Shown: one piece after another, positions 45,872 to 55,068 of the stretch | Numbering within the stretch: the first letter of the stretch is position 1 | How the letters are laid out: each line of letters starts with the position of its first letter | Assembly (NCBI RefSeq): GCF_000621505.1 | Contig: NZ_KK211294.1 | Location: 1 to 64,000, forward strand | Length of the DNA: 64,000 nucleotides | Direction: 5' to 3' | Source of the DNA: Ruminiclostridium cellobioparum DSM 1351 = ATCC 15832 | GTDB lineage: Bacteria; Bacillota; Clostridia; Acetivibrionales; DSM-1351 | The notes under the pieces: generated by a model | What the model saw: the letters and a program-made list of their open reading frames with translations, nothing else | Database searches by the model: none | What the model was told of the DNA's origin: nothing | Made by a program: the position numbers and the translations under genes

Positions 45872-47413
45872 ATGGACCAAGATTTTGAAAAAGAGTTTGC
45901 TTTTGATGTGCTGTTTGAAAATGATTCAATATCCAATTATTTGGTTTTAAGAGTAAAAGATTGCAGCAGTATTTTGAATTACCAGGTGCAAATGCTGCTG
46001 AACAATAATATAAACGGTTTACTGAAATTCAATATCAACTATGTGGGAAACGGGTTGAACTGCTTTTATAATGTTACCTCCAAGTGCTCTCTGGCAAATT
46101 TCACGTCCAGGAAAAAATTTTCGAGAAATGAGTTTTTAATAATGGCTCTTAATATTATAAATAATATTTGCCGCATTAAAAATTATTTACTCCATGATTG
46201 CAATATCCTACTGGATGAAAGGTATATTTTTGTGGAGCCCGAAAGGATTGAGCTTTACTTTGTATATCTCCCGTTTTCAGGAATTAAAAATGATTATAAA
46301 ACCTTCTTTATAAAGCTCATTGTGGATATGGCCAATTTTTACAGGGAGGACAGTGATAACTATCTGCAAAGGCTTCTTGAGGTAATCAAGAGCGATTTGT
46401 TCAATCTCAGCATCCTTAAAGCTCAGCTGGAAATCCTTCTTAAAATTGACATTAAGAATCAGGTTCAGGCTTTGGAAAATTATACTGATGATACAGCGGA
46501 CCCCGTACGTGAAAAAAGAATGGGGAGAAAGGCGGACAAAAAAATCAATGAGAAAACAGATAAAAAATCCAGGACTGCAGCACAGGCCAGAAATATTAAA
46601 ATACCTTTATCCAATGAGGAAAACAACAATACTGAAAACTATAAACCCGGAATTATACAGAAAAAAGATATTGAAAAAACCATCAAAGAGGAAACGGGTA
46701 AAAAAGTAAACACAGGTTTTATCCTGCTTCAGCCAATATTATTAATAGCATATATCTTTGCAATAACCAGTGGATTTATTGATACCGGTGAAGGTAAAAG
46801 CATAACAGCTATTATTGGCTTCGTGATTCTTGCAAGCGTTGACATACTTGTTTTCAGGCTGATAAGGGAGAGGAACGGAAATACGTTTAAAGGCAATGGA
46901 ACGGAGGTAATAAGCTTTATAGCGGATAAAATGAGGGCCGGAGTTTTTTCTGAAAAAGAGTACCCGGGAAAAGAAGCAATTCCGAGAGCTGAAACGGACA
47001 CAGTTTCCAAACAGGAGAGCAGTAAAGATAAAATCCCTGAACCTCAAGGTGTTTACAGTGGTGAAACAGAAATAATAAGAAAACCCGGTATCAATGCCGG
47101 GGCATATTTAAAGGAAACACAGGGGGAGGCTGTTATTGAATTTGACAAAAGCAGTATTCTGGTAGGCCGCATGGAAGGACTGGTTGATGCCGTGGTCAAC
47201 AGCAGTGCGGTTGGGAAAATACATGCCGAGATATTATCTGAAGAGGGGATTTATTATCTGGTTGACTGTAATTCGAGGAACGGAACTTTTGTCAATGAAA
47301 AAAGACTGGTGCCCAATACAAGGTATAAGGTATTAAACAACGATTTAGTCCGGTTTGCAAACAAGGAGTATCAATTCTTTGCCTCTGCAAAACCTCTGGA
47401 GGAGGCAATATGA
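45872..47413 (+). CDS. FHA-domain protein with DUF6382-like N-terminus
   Basis: 513 residues. ATG 45872 is preferred over 45845 because GTGAGGTG precedes it. Residues 1-190 match the DUF6382-like region of Firmicute Tad-associated proteins. A basic, probably disordered linker follows, then two membrane helices (about 290-345), a second linker and a C-terminal FHA domain with GR (ILVGRMEG), SxxH-type (SSAVGKIHAEI) and NG (SRNGTFVNEKRL) motifs. The FHA domain would bind a phosphothreonine partner, hinting that pilus assembly is under Ser/Thr kinase control (inference). Confidence 0.8.
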   Translation: MDQDFEKEFAFDVLFENDSISNYLVLRVKDCSSILNYQVQMLLNNNINGLLKFNINYVGNGLNCFYNVTSKCSLANFTSRKKFSRNEFLIMALNIINNICRIKNYLLHDCNILLDERYIFVEPERIELYFVYLPFSGIKNDYKTFFIKLIVDMANFYREDSDNYLQRLLEVIKSDLFNLSILKAQLEILLKIDIKNQVQALENYTDDTADPVREKRMGRKADKKINEKTDKKSRTAAQARNIKIPLSNEENNNTENYKPGIIQKKDIEKTIKEETGKKVNTGFILLQPILLIAYIFAITSGFIDTGEGKSITAIIGFVILASVDILVFRLIRERNGNTFKGNGTEVISFIADKMRAGVFSEKEYPGKEAIPRAETDTVSKQESSKDKIPEPQGVYSGETEIIRKPGINAGAYLKETQGEAVIEFDKSSILVGRMEGLVDAVVNSSAVGKIHAEILSEEGIYYLVDCNSRNGTFVNEKRLVPNTRYKVLNNDLVRFANKEYQFFASAKPLEEAI

Positions 47414-47922
47414 TTCGCTATTCGGCTATGTTTGTTCTGCTGGTATTTTCAATTGTAAGCGATCTGAAAACTTCTAAAATCAAAAATGCTTACGTGCTTA
47501 TCTCAAGCTTTGCTGGAATTTCAATAAACACTTATAGCAGTGGTGCAGAAGGCTTCTGGCTAAGTGCCGCAGGCATGGTTCTGCCGGTAATCCTGCTCTG
47601 GAGTTTCTTTTACCTCAGACTGGTAGGTGCCGGTGATATAAAGCTGTTCAGTGCCATCGGCGCATTGGTGGGATGGAAGGAGGGCTTATGCATTATGGCT
47701 TACTCCATTCTTGCCGCGGGGGTGGTGTCCATTGTAAAACTGTCAGGTTCGGGGGAATTCGTAAAAGGCTTTCGTGCACTGGGAACGGAGTTGAAGCTAT
47801 TTATCTGTGGCAGGGGGAACCATATAATTGACTTGGGCGGAAGCAGCAGGCACATTATAAAGCTGTCTCCGTCTGTCGCGGCGGGGGCGGGTATCCTGCT
47901 GCTGATAAAATTCGTATTATAG
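47410..47922 (+). CDS. A24-family prepilin peptidase (second of two)
   Basis: 170 residues, overlapping the FHA gene by 4 nt (ATGA). Catalytic Asp residues lie in VSDLKTSKIKN and VGAGDIKLFSAIGALVG. This resembles TadV/CpaA more closely than the copy at 45317. The last clear gene of the pilus operon. Confidence 0.87.
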   Translation: MIRYSAMFVLLVFSIVSDLKTSKIKNAYVLISSFAGISINTYSSGAEGFWLSAAGMVLPVILLWSFFYLRLVGAGDIKLFSAIGALVGWKEGLCIMAYSILAAGVVSIVKLSGSGEFVKGFRALGTELKLFICGRGNHIIDLGGSSRHIIKLSPSVAAGAGILLLIKFVL

Positions 47923-47974
47923 GATTTACCGGGATATACCGGCAGGTATGATGCTGTTGATAAGCCGGTACTTG

Positions 47975-48847
47975 TCAGGGAGTATAAATTATATTATCCG
48001 CATCCCTGCAAAGCACCATTATATCCTTGAACTTTTCGGCGGCATCTTCGTAACCCTTCTGGTACAGCTTTCTCAGGTTATCGGGATTTTTTTCGAATCT
48101 GGATACTTCCACTGGTTGTTTTGGTCTGATTATAAGGGCTTTGTTCTGCTTTTCCAGTTCCTCTGCAAATCCGATACTTTCATTATAGACCAGATGCCTG
48201 TTTTTAATGGAATCGACCAGGTTGGGAAATTTCCTCAGTGCAAGCTTGCATAATGGATATAACCTGCTTTTCTTTTTTACGTAGCCCGTATGCCGGGTAA
48301 GAACCACAATGTGGATATCAAAGCCGCTGTCAACGGAGTAGCGTATCGGTATGGAATCCGAAGGACCGCCGTCTACAAGTTGTTTTCCGTCAACCTCCAC
48401 AATAGGTGATACCAACGGGATAGAACTGGAGGCTCTGACATAAATGCCGTCAGTGGCCATATCCCTTATGGGAGTGTACACCGCCCTGCCTGTTGCACAA
48501 TCGGTGGATACGGCGGTCAGTCTGCATTCGGCATTTTTAAACTTTTCATAATCAAATGGGAGCAGCTTATTAGGTATGTCGTCAAATAAAAAGTCCATAT
48601 TGAAGATAGAACCCCTGGTAAAAAGGCCTGAAATACTTATATATCGCTTATCTGAGCAGAAGCCGGCATTGATGTCCAGATTTCTTCCCCTCTGTCCCGT
48701 GATGTAAGACACCGAATTGCATGCGCCTGCAGATACTCCTATGATGTCCTGAAAAGCCAGTCCCCGATCCAAAAAACAATCCAATACTCCGGAAGTGTAT
48801 AAGCCTCTCATCCCCCCGCCTTCAAGTATCAAACTTACTTTAGCCAT
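47975..48847 (-). CDS. Patatin-like phospholipase (YjjU/RssA type)
   Basis: 290 residues with the oxyanion loop GGGMRGLY, nucleophile elbow GVSAGACNS (Ser of GxSxG) and Asp in VDGGPSDSIP, forming the Ser-Asp dyad. No signal peptide, so a cytoplasmic lipid acyl hydrolase. GGAG lies before the ATG. Convergent with the end of the Tad operon. Substrate unknown. Confidence 0.9.
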   Translation of the reverse strand: MAKVSLILEGGGMRGLYTSGVLDCFLDRGLAFQDIIGVSAGACNSVSYITGQRGRNLDINAGFCSDKRYISISGLFTRGSIFNMDFLFDDIPNKLLPFDYEKFKNAECRLTAVSTDCATGRAVYTPIRDMATDGIYVRASSSIPLVSPIVEVDGKQLVDGGPSDSIPIRYSVDSGFDIHIVVLTRHTGYVKKKSRLYPLCKLALRKFPNLVDSIKNRHLVYNESIGFAEELEKQNKALIIRPKQPVEVSRFEKNPDNLRKLYQKGYEDAAEKFKDIMVLCRDADNIIYTP

Positions 48848-49125
48848 ATGATTTAACTCCTTACATGCTGTCAGACTAAAACTTTTGCCATTTTCTTACT
48901 GAATTATACCGTAAAATTTATATATATTCAACAATGCTTTATTTTGCATTTTCAGAGATAATTATATTAACAGTATATTTTAAGGTTTGATATATAATGT
49001 TTTTGGGCAAATTCTAAAATGTAAAATCATTGTAAACTTTTATCAGGGATGATACTTTTAGATGGCAATAGAGTATATAATGTATTAAAAATCGCAGCTT
49101 AGTCGCAGTATTATAGGAGGTTGTA

Positions 49126-49860
49126 ATGCCTACAATTGTTGAAAATTCATATGGAAAATTATTTCAATACACAATGAAAGCAATAAACCCTGTTAAAAAG
49201 GTTATAATGACTACGGAATGTAAAGTACATAGAGTCATTAATATTCAAGCACTGGTAATTCTTAAGAGTGATAAGAAATTTGAACAGTTCAAGCTTTTCT
49301 CACAATATATAACCGAATTAAACCTTGGTGTCGTTTGGGCCGATCAGGATTTCAAAAGTTCAGGTCATTTTTATAATCCCATAAAAGACAGGGGACTTTA
49401 CGGAAACACCAATGCTCTCTCCCTGGCAAATAACTATTACTCCTTTGCACTGGGTTACTATGAATCAGGGGATATAAAACGGGCAATGTTTTTTCTTGGA
49501 GCAGCAGCCCATCTGGTACAGGACATGACTGTACCGCAGCATGCAAATATCAAGCTTTTGAAGGAACATCACAAATTTGAAAAATTTGTAAGGGATACAT
49601 TGCTCAGCACACCTGAATATTTAGTCTGCGAAAATGGTTGTTATCTCAAGGACATAAAAGAATTTATACGTCAAAATGCCATTAATGCCATTAAGGCAAA
49701 CAGCAGGTTGAGCACAATTATTGATGATGAACGACGGTACTATGAGCTGACAAAGATTGTACTGCCTTTAGCCCAAAGAAGTACTGCAGGTTTGTTTTCA
49801 ATGTTTTACAATGATATACAATCAAGTGAAATACTGTCGAATGAAATACGGTCAATGTGA
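49126..49860 (+). CDS. Zinc-dependent phospholipase C-like protein
   Basis: 244 residues. Zinc-ligand pattern of the phospholipase C/P1 nuclease fold: His in CKVHRVINIQAL, Asp/His in WADQDFKSSGHFYNP, HxxxD(x)nH in AAAHLVQDMTVPQHAN, and HxxxE in EHHKFEKF. No signal peptide and no mature N-terminal Trp, unlike secreted clostridial alpha-toxins, so it may be intracellular or use the fold differently. TAGGAGG precedes the ATG. Monocistronic. Confidence 0.75.
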   Translation: MPTIVENSYGKLFQYTMKAINPVKKVIMTTECKVHRVINIQALVILKSDKKFEQFKLFSQYITELNLGVVWADQDFKSSGHFYNPIKDRGLYGNTNALSLANNYYSFALGYYESGDIKRAMFFLGAAAHLVQDMTVPQHANIKLLKEHHKFEKFVRDTLLSTPEYLVCENGCYLKDIKEFIRQNAINAIKANSRLSTIIDDERRYYELTKIVLPLAQRSTAGLFSMFYNDIQSSEILSNEIRSM

Positions 49861-49959
49861 CCAAGCCGGTTTTTTTGCATAAGATTAAACTGTTACAGGC
49901 AATTGCATATAAAAAATAAATATATAAATAATCCAACAAATCTTCCGAAAAATTGGACA

Positions 49960-49978
49960 GGCCTCATCAATTGAGGCC
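49960..49978. other. Hairpin GGCCTCA-TCAAT-TGAGGCC
   Basis: A perfect 7-bp stem without a T run in the 49861-50207 gap. A second inverted repeat, AAACATGC/GCATGTTT (50149-50180), lies just before the next ribosome site. Nothing else is seen in the gap. Confidence 0.5.
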
Positions 49979-50207
49979 ATCACCAAATCATCAAATAAAT
50001 CAATCGATCCGTATATTTAATAATAATGGGTTTTAGTAACTTAGACATGTACAATTGGTACCTGTTTAATATATAATAAAGAGGATATGGTTGCCTTATA
50101 TACCAGACAAAGGAAACCGTTGTATTACAGCCCTCAGTATTAGCTTAAAAACATGCCGTATAATGTGCTGCAGCATGTTTCATTCTATAATTTTAAGGAG
50201 CAGACAG

Positions 50208-50624
50208 ATGAAATCATACCGCAAGGAACTGTATTTCAATATTCCAAAGCGCAGGGCATATGTAAATATCACTCCGCAGGTTCAGAAGTGTATTGATGAA
50301 AGCGGAGTAAAAGAAGGAATGGTATTGGTCAACGCTATGAATATTACGGCCAGTGTGTTTATAAATGATGATGAAGCCGGATTGCATCAGGACTTCGAAA
50401 AATGGCTGGAGACACTTGCCCCTGAAAAACCATACAGCCAGTATAACCACAACGGTTTTGAAGATAATGCCGATGCACATCTGAAAAGGCAGATAATGGG
50501 CCGTGAAGCTGTTGTTGCGGTTACAAACGGAAAACTTGATTTTGGCACCTGGGAACAGCTTTTTTATGGTGAATTCGACGGTAAAAGAGAGAAAAGGGTT
50601 CTTGTGAAAATTATTGGAGAATAA
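50208..50624 (+). CDS. YjbQ/UPF0047 family protein
   Basis: 138 residues from ATG 50208, which follows AAGGAG. The frame is open from 50091, but the extension is not family-like. Hallmarks are the N-terminal beta strand [71 protein letters not shown] and a final strand. Family members have been called secondary thiamine-phosphate synthases from complementation, but the physiological role is unclear. Confidence 0.9.
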   Translation: MKSYRKELYFNIPKRRAYVNITPQVQKCIDESGVKEGMVLVNAMNITASVFINDDEAGLHQDFEKWLETLAPEKPYSQYNHNGFEDNADAHLKRQIMGREAVVAVTNGKLDFGTWEQLFYGEFDGKREKRVLVKIIGE

Positions 50625-50709
50625 AATACTGAATATCCTGCAGCTTTGTATCTTACATTTATAGTTTCCCTTTAATCAGTAAGCTTTATCTGGAGAAAAG
50701 GAGATTATT

Positions 50710-51423
50710 ATGAAAATCTGTGTGATTCACGGAAGCCCCAGAAAGGGCAATACGTACAAGACGACACAAATATTCATGGAACAGTTGAGGAAAAATGCCG
50801 AACTTGAAATAGTGGAGTTTTATCTGCCCAGGGCATTACCTTATTTTTGCTGCGGCTGCTGCAACTGTTATGACGAAAGTGCCGACAAATGTCCTCATGC
50901 CCAGTATACACAGCCAATTGAGCAGGCCATGAAAGAAGCTGACGGTCTTGTTTTGACTTCACCGGTTTATGTACTTGCAGAGAGCGGTGTTATAAAGTCC
51001 TTCATGGATCATTTCGGATATATATACCTGCCCCACAGACCAATGGAAGAGATGTTCTCAAAGGTAGCTATGGTTATTTCCACAACGGCAGGTGCGGGTA
51101 CCGGAAAAGCTATAAAGGCCGTATCAAGGACTTTGAGGTACTGGGGTGTCAAAAGGATTTACAGTTTGGGACTGACCGTATCTACCAGGAATTGGGAAGA
51201 TATGAAGGCTGGAAAGCAGATCAAATTGCAAAAGCTTATTGGAAAAAAAGCCGATATGTTTCATAAAGCACTGGTAAATAGAAAAAAGATCCCTGCCACA
51301 ATATTTATTAAATTTATGTTTATATATATTAAAAAGGTTATGAGGGACTATGAAGACGGTCACACAGATAAAAAATACTGGCTTCAAAAAGGATGGCTGA
51401 CCGGTCAGAACAAGCCGTTTTAA
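50710..51423 (+). CDS. NADPH-dependent FMN reductase / flavodoxin-fold protein
   Basis: 237 residues. The N-terminal flavin-binding motif HGSPRKGNTYKTT is followed by a Cys-rich segment (CCGCCNCYDESADKCPH) and TSPVYVLAESGVIKSFMDHF. This combination is common in clostridial iron-sulfur-type or multimeric flavodoxin-like reductases. The C-terminal 60 residues include a hydrophobic stretch that may touch the membrane. AAGGAG precedes the ATG and a terminator follows. Confidence 0.88.
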   Translation: MKICVIHGSPRKGNTYKTTQIFMEQLRKNAELEIVEFYLPRALPYFCCGCCNCYDESADKCPHAQYTQPIEQAMKEADGLVLTSPVYVLAESGVIKSFMDHFGYIYLPHRPMEEMFSKVAMVISTTAGAGTGKAIKAVSRTLRYWGVKRIYSLGLTVSTRNWEDMKAGKQIKLQKLIGKKADMFHKALVNRKKIPATIFIKFMFIYIKKVMRDYEDGHTDKKYWLQKGWLTGQNKPF

Positions 51424-51438
51424 ATCAGAATATCTGGC

Positions 51439-51468
51439 AAAGCTGAAATCATGAGGTTTCAGCTTTTT
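51439..51468 (+). terminator. Terminator after the flavoprotein gene
   Basis: AAAGCTGAAA and TTTCAGCTTTTT flank a short loop, ending in a T run. Confidence 0.85.
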
Positions 51469-51604
51469 GTGTAGCTCCCTCTGCTTAAAATAAACTACCC
51501 AAATATATATAATTTATGATATTATTTGGAATATCGACGGTATTAAGTTTAGCAGGAAAAGACCAAGAGGATGATCCGTTTGACATGAAAGCAGGAGAAG
51601 ACAA

Positions 51605-52501
51605 ATGAGAAAAAGAAATATCATATTAATGGCTATAAAGCCTATCATATTATCGGTCACAATTACGCTGGGTATAAGCGGCTGTTCAGCGGACAGCAAG
51701 CTCTACACGGCTTTGGAAACCCCGGCGGCGGCAAATTATGAAGCGGTCAGTTCAAAGGCTGTTTTGGCAGAAACCAATATTGTGGGTGATACAAATACCG
51801 GGGTTATTAAGTCCTGGGAGGAATATGAAGCCCAAAAAATTCCTATGATTGCCGCAATACCTGATAAAAACATATTCCTATACGGCAAAAAGGATAATGG
51901 AGTAATACTTTATTGTAATAATACCGGGCATTTTTATGACTGGAACTATCTGACTCCGAGATTTATACTTCCCAGAATGGAATTGGCTGATTTTGACGGG
52001 GATGGCAGGGAGGAACTGGCTGTAATACTTTATACAGGGTCCGGGACAGGGTATTCGGTTGAAGAGCTGCACATGGTCAAGGTTTCTGAAAAGGACGTGC
52101 TTTCTGATGATCCAAAGGATAGAAGCTATCTGGTTCCAAATAAAGAGTATTTTAAGGATTATGTCTTTACAGATTATGTACAGCAGCTGAATAAGCAGGT
52201 AAAGCTTAATACGCATAAAAAGGGTAGTTCTCTGCTGGCCGATGTCACTGTCGGAAAAAAAGTAAATTCTTTTGAACTGGCAAATACAGAAGATGATATT
52301 GATAACAATAATATTGGTTTTGGAAATATAGTAGGATATGAATTCAAGGATAAAAAAATAATGGCGCGGTTTGCACTGGGTGCTATCAGAAAGTCTTACG
52401 CTTCTCCTGATTTTATTGGTGAGATCAACTCTGAAGTTGAATTTGACAGTGGTGTATTTACTTTAAAAAATCTTTCTTTTCAAAAGAATAGTGACAAATA
52501 G
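51605..52501 (+). CDS. Hypothetical lipoprotein
   Basis: 298 residues with a lipoprotein signal (MRKRNIILMAIKPIILSVTI, lipobox ISGC). The mature part has one FG-GAP/VCBS-like segment, MELADFDGDGREELAVILYTGSGTGYSVEEL, typical of clostridial surface lipoproteins. CAGGAGA precedes the ATG. Function unknown. Confidence 0.75.
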   Translation: MRKRNIILMAIKPIILSVTITLGISGCSADSKLYTALETPAAANYEAVSSKAVLAETNIVGDTNTGVIKSWEEYEAQKIPMIAAIPDKNIFLYGKKDNGVILYCNNTGHFYDWNYLTPRFILPRMELADFDGDGREELAVILYTGSGTGYSVEELHMVKVSEKDVLSDDPKDRSYLVPNKEYFKDYVFTDYVQQLNKQVKLNTHKKGSSLLADVTVGKKVNSFELANTEDDIDNNNIGFGNIVGYEFKDKKIMARFALGAIRKSYASPDFIGEINSEVEFDSGVFTLKNLSFQKNSDK

Positions 52502-52570
52502 CAATTATTTTTTAAATAATGGAAGCAGTCTGATTTATATTAACTTTTTGAAAATTTACAGAGGTGATTT

Positions 52571-53119
52571 ATGTTCTATTATCAGGTAGATGACCATATT
52601 CAACTGAGAGTCATGGAAAATAAGAATGCCAGAGAACTGTATAAATTGATTGATAATAACCGTTTGTACTTAAGAGAATGGCTGCCATGGGTCGGAGCAA
52701 CGACAAGTGTGGATGCCATAAAAGATTTTATCAGGTCCTCAAGAAAGCAGTTGGCTGATAATAACGGATTTCAGGCAGGAATATACTATAAAGGTGAAAT
52801 TGCAGGTTCTATCGGCCTCCATGGTATAGATTGGAGCAATAAAAAAACTACAATAGGCTACTGGCTTGCCGAAGAGTACCAGGGCAAAGGAATAATGACA
52901 GAATCCTGCAGAGCAATTATAAATCATGTGATAAAAGACCTGGGTTTAAATCGGGTTGAAATAAGAGCAGCAGAATTTAATAAAAAAAGCAGGGCAGTAC
53001 CTGAAAGGCTGGGATTTACGCTGGAGGGCTCGGTAAGACAGGCTGAATGGCTGTATGACCACTATGTAAATCATGCTGTTTATGGTATTCTGGCTGAAGA
53101 GTGGAATAAAACACATTAA
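52571..53119 (+). CDS. RimJ/RimL-type GNAT acetyltransferase
   Basis: 182 residues, close to ribosomal-protein-serine acetyltransferases: LREWLPWVGATTSVDAIKDF, IGYWLAEEYQGKGIMTESC (acetyl-CoA loop) and AAEFNKKSRAVPERLGFTLEG. AGAGGTGA precedes the ATG. The substrate is not known. Confidence 0.9.
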   Translation: MFYYQVDDHIQLRVMENKNARELYKLIDNNRLYLREWLPWVGATTSVDAIKDFIRSSRKQLADNNGFQAGIYYKGEIAGSIGLHGIDWSNKKTTIGYWLAEEYQGKGIMTESCRAIINHVIKDLGLNRVEIRAAEFNKKSRAVPERLGFTLEGSVRQAEWLYDHYVNHAVYGILAEEWNKTH

Positions 53120-53154
53120 ATCATATTTAATCATATTAACAGGAGGAATTCATA

Positions 53155-53421
53155 GTGGAAGATTGGATACCGGTGGTAGGCTCCCTGGGCTTGGCGTTAA
53201 TAATAGTAATACCGTTTATAGTAAATAAGGTGATGAAATACAAGCTGGAAATTGCCCGGATAAATGCTGAAACCACATTAAAAGCCGAGCAAATTCGTGC
53301 AAACAATCAACTTGAAATTGAGATGCTTGTGAAACAGCAGGAGGGGCAGGCAGGAAGGCTCAGATACCAGGAAGATGCCGATTATGACCAGGCACCCGAT
53401 AAAATAAGGCGAAGAGTGTAA
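53155..53421 (+). CDS. Small single-pass membrane protein
   Basis: 88 residues starting at GTG 53155 after AGGAGG. One membrane helix (about 4-26), then a charged helical, coiled-coil-like tail. Starts 35 nt after the acetyltransferase gene and 39 nt before the DinB-like gene, so probably in one transcript. No family recognised. Confidence 0.7.
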   Translation: MEDWIPVVGSLGLALIIVIPFIVNKVMKYKLEIARINAETTLKAEQIRANNQLEIEMLVKQQEGQAGRLRYQEDADYDQAPDKIRRRV

Positions 53422-53460
53422 CGTATTTAAAGTTATTTGACAAGTCATTGAGGTGGGAGC

Positions 53461-54141
53461 ATGGAAGGTATTACAAGGGATTGGAATCCCAAGCAGGCAA
53501 GACTAAAGGAAATGATTTTAAAACAGGACAAATTCCGTGAAGCAATGGATCTGGCACTTGATATGCATAGTCTTGTACATGCGTCCGAAATGTCGGGAAA
53601 GGCTGCTCCGACATATGAGGATGAATTGTGGAAAGGGCTTGACCCGGGAGTATTCGGTTCCCAATATAAGAACAAGGGTTCCACCATAGCCTGGAATTTA
53701 TGGCATCTGACCAGAATAGAAGATCTGACGGCCAATATTCTCATAGCCGAAAGCAGCCAGGTCTTAAGTTACGGAGCTTGGCTGGATAAAATGAAAGTAT
53801 CGGTGACTGATACCGGAAATGCAATGAGCGACAGCGAGATTGCTGAATTCAGTGCACAGCTTGATATGCTGGAACTGAGAAATTACAGGATGGCTGTCGG
53901 CAGGAAAACCCGTGAAATATTAAAGAATTTGGTGCCCAAAGACATAAAGCGGAAAGTCAGGCCCGAAAGCATCCGAAGGATATGGGAGGAAGGCGGTGTT
54001 ACCGGGTCGGACCAGTCCAGGTGGCTATTGGACTTTTGGGAAAAAAAGACTGTTGCCGGAATAATACTGATGCCCATAACCCGGCATCAGTTGGTGCACA
54101 TAAATGACAGCTTAAAGCTTAAAAGTAAGATTCGGGTTTAG
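53461..54141 (+). CDS. DinB-like superfamily protein
   Basis: 226 residues. The four-helix DinB/YfiT-type pattern with three possible metal His positions: LDMHSLVHASEM, AWNLWHLTRIEDLT and MPITRHQLVHINDSLKL. DinB-like proteins include thiol-dependent transferases, but many have no known activity. GAGGTGGGAG precedes the ATG. Confidence 0.75.
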   Translation: MEGITRDWNPKQARLKEMILKQDKFREAMDLALDMHSLVHASEMSGKAAPTYEDELWKGLDPGVFGSQYKNKGSTIAWNLWHLTRIEDLTANILIAESSQVLSYGAWLDKMKVSVTDTGNAMSDSEIAEFSAQLDMLELRNYRMAVGRKTREILKNLVPKDIKRKVRPESIRRIWEEGGVTGSDQSRWLLDFWEKKTVAGIILMPITRHQLVHINDSLKLKSKIRV

Positions 54142-54203
54142 GCCGACTTATAGGATAAAATTAAGCATAGATATAGATATGATAAACCAGATAGGAGGCC
54201 ATT

Positions 54204-54821
54204 ATGGGAGTTATGAGGGAGATTTTCGGACCCAGCAAGAAGGAGATTTGGAAGCAGCTAAGCCTGCAGCTGGAAAACAGTGAGTACATAGAAGGCGGGT
54301 TTTTCAAGAGTGACAAAATCATTGCCCGCATAAAAAACTGGATTGTCACACTTGATACATATACTGTTTCAACCGGTCAAGCCACCACCGCATATACCAG
54401 AATAAGAGCTCCTTATGTAAATAGGGACGGAATCAGGTTCAAAATAAATAAAAGCGGTATTTTTAGTGAAATGGGTGCCGCCCTGGGAATGCAGGACATT
54501 GAGGTCGGAAACCCGGAGTTTGATGAAGCATTTGTTATTAAGGGAAACAACAAGGAGAAAATAAAGGAATTATTCAAGAGTCTGCAGCTTCAAAAGTTAA
54601 TGTTGATGCAAGCCAGATTTCATCTGGAAGTAAAGGATGACGAGGGGTGGTTTGGAACTGCTTTCCCCGAAGGAGTTGATGAACTGTATTTCTCCATACC
54701 CGGCATCTTAAAGGATATTAAGCAATTAAAGGGTCTTTTTGAGATATTTTCTGAGGTGCTGGATCAGTTATGTATTATTGGTTCAGCCTATGACAGCTAT
54801 CCCGGAGTTGAACTAAAATAA
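54204..54821 (+). CDS. Hypothetical protein
   Basis: 205 residues, soluble, no signal peptide, after AGGAGG. A pattern of alternating strands and a segment FDEAFVIKGNNKEKIKELF recall DUF3137-like proteins, but I cannot assign it. It is followed by an open frame (54829-54987) without a start codon. Confidence 0.65.
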   Translation: MGVMREIFGPSKKEIWKQLSLQLENSEYIEGGFFKSDKIIARIKNWIVTLDTYTVSTGQATTAYTRIRAPYVNRDGIRFKINKSGIFSEMGAALGMQDIEVGNPEFDEAFVIKGNNKEKIKELFKSLQLQKLMLMQARFHLEVKDDEGWFGTAFPEGVDELYFSIPGILKDIKQLKGLFEIFSEVLDQLCIIGSAYDSYPGVELK

Positions 54822-54828
54822 AGGTTAA

Positions 54829-54987
54829 ATACATAAGGCATCCAGTCTTCTGGAGGAACTGTCCCTGGAGTTGGAGCATATAACCGGAAGCGGCGGAAAC
54901 AGCTCGTTTGATATCTGCGATATAAATGGTTCCAGGGCCGTGTTTGCCATTGCCCGGAACAAATATAAATTTTGCAATTTGAAATAA
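54829..54987 (+). pseudogene. Startless open frame, possible gene remnant
   Basis: About 52 in-frame codons end in TAA at 54985-54987, with coding-like composition (LLEELSLELEHITGSGG, then NSSFDICDINGSRAVFAIAR). No ATG or GTG opens the frame after the stop at 54826. One TTG (54871) has GGAG only 0-1 nt before it. It could be the 3' scrap of a deleted gene, or the end of the 54204 protein in another frame. Confidence 0.35.
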
Positions 54988-55068
54988 AATATATGTCAAT
55001 AATACGGAAAGCAAAAACAACTCCGATATGTTAGAATAATACTCAGAAAAGCATGGGAGGTAATAATC

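Noticed and set aside
49850-49877. Terminator after the phospholipase-like gene
   Set aside because: GGTCA-ATG-TGACC is separated from the T run by several unpaired bases, so the arrangement is unconvincing.
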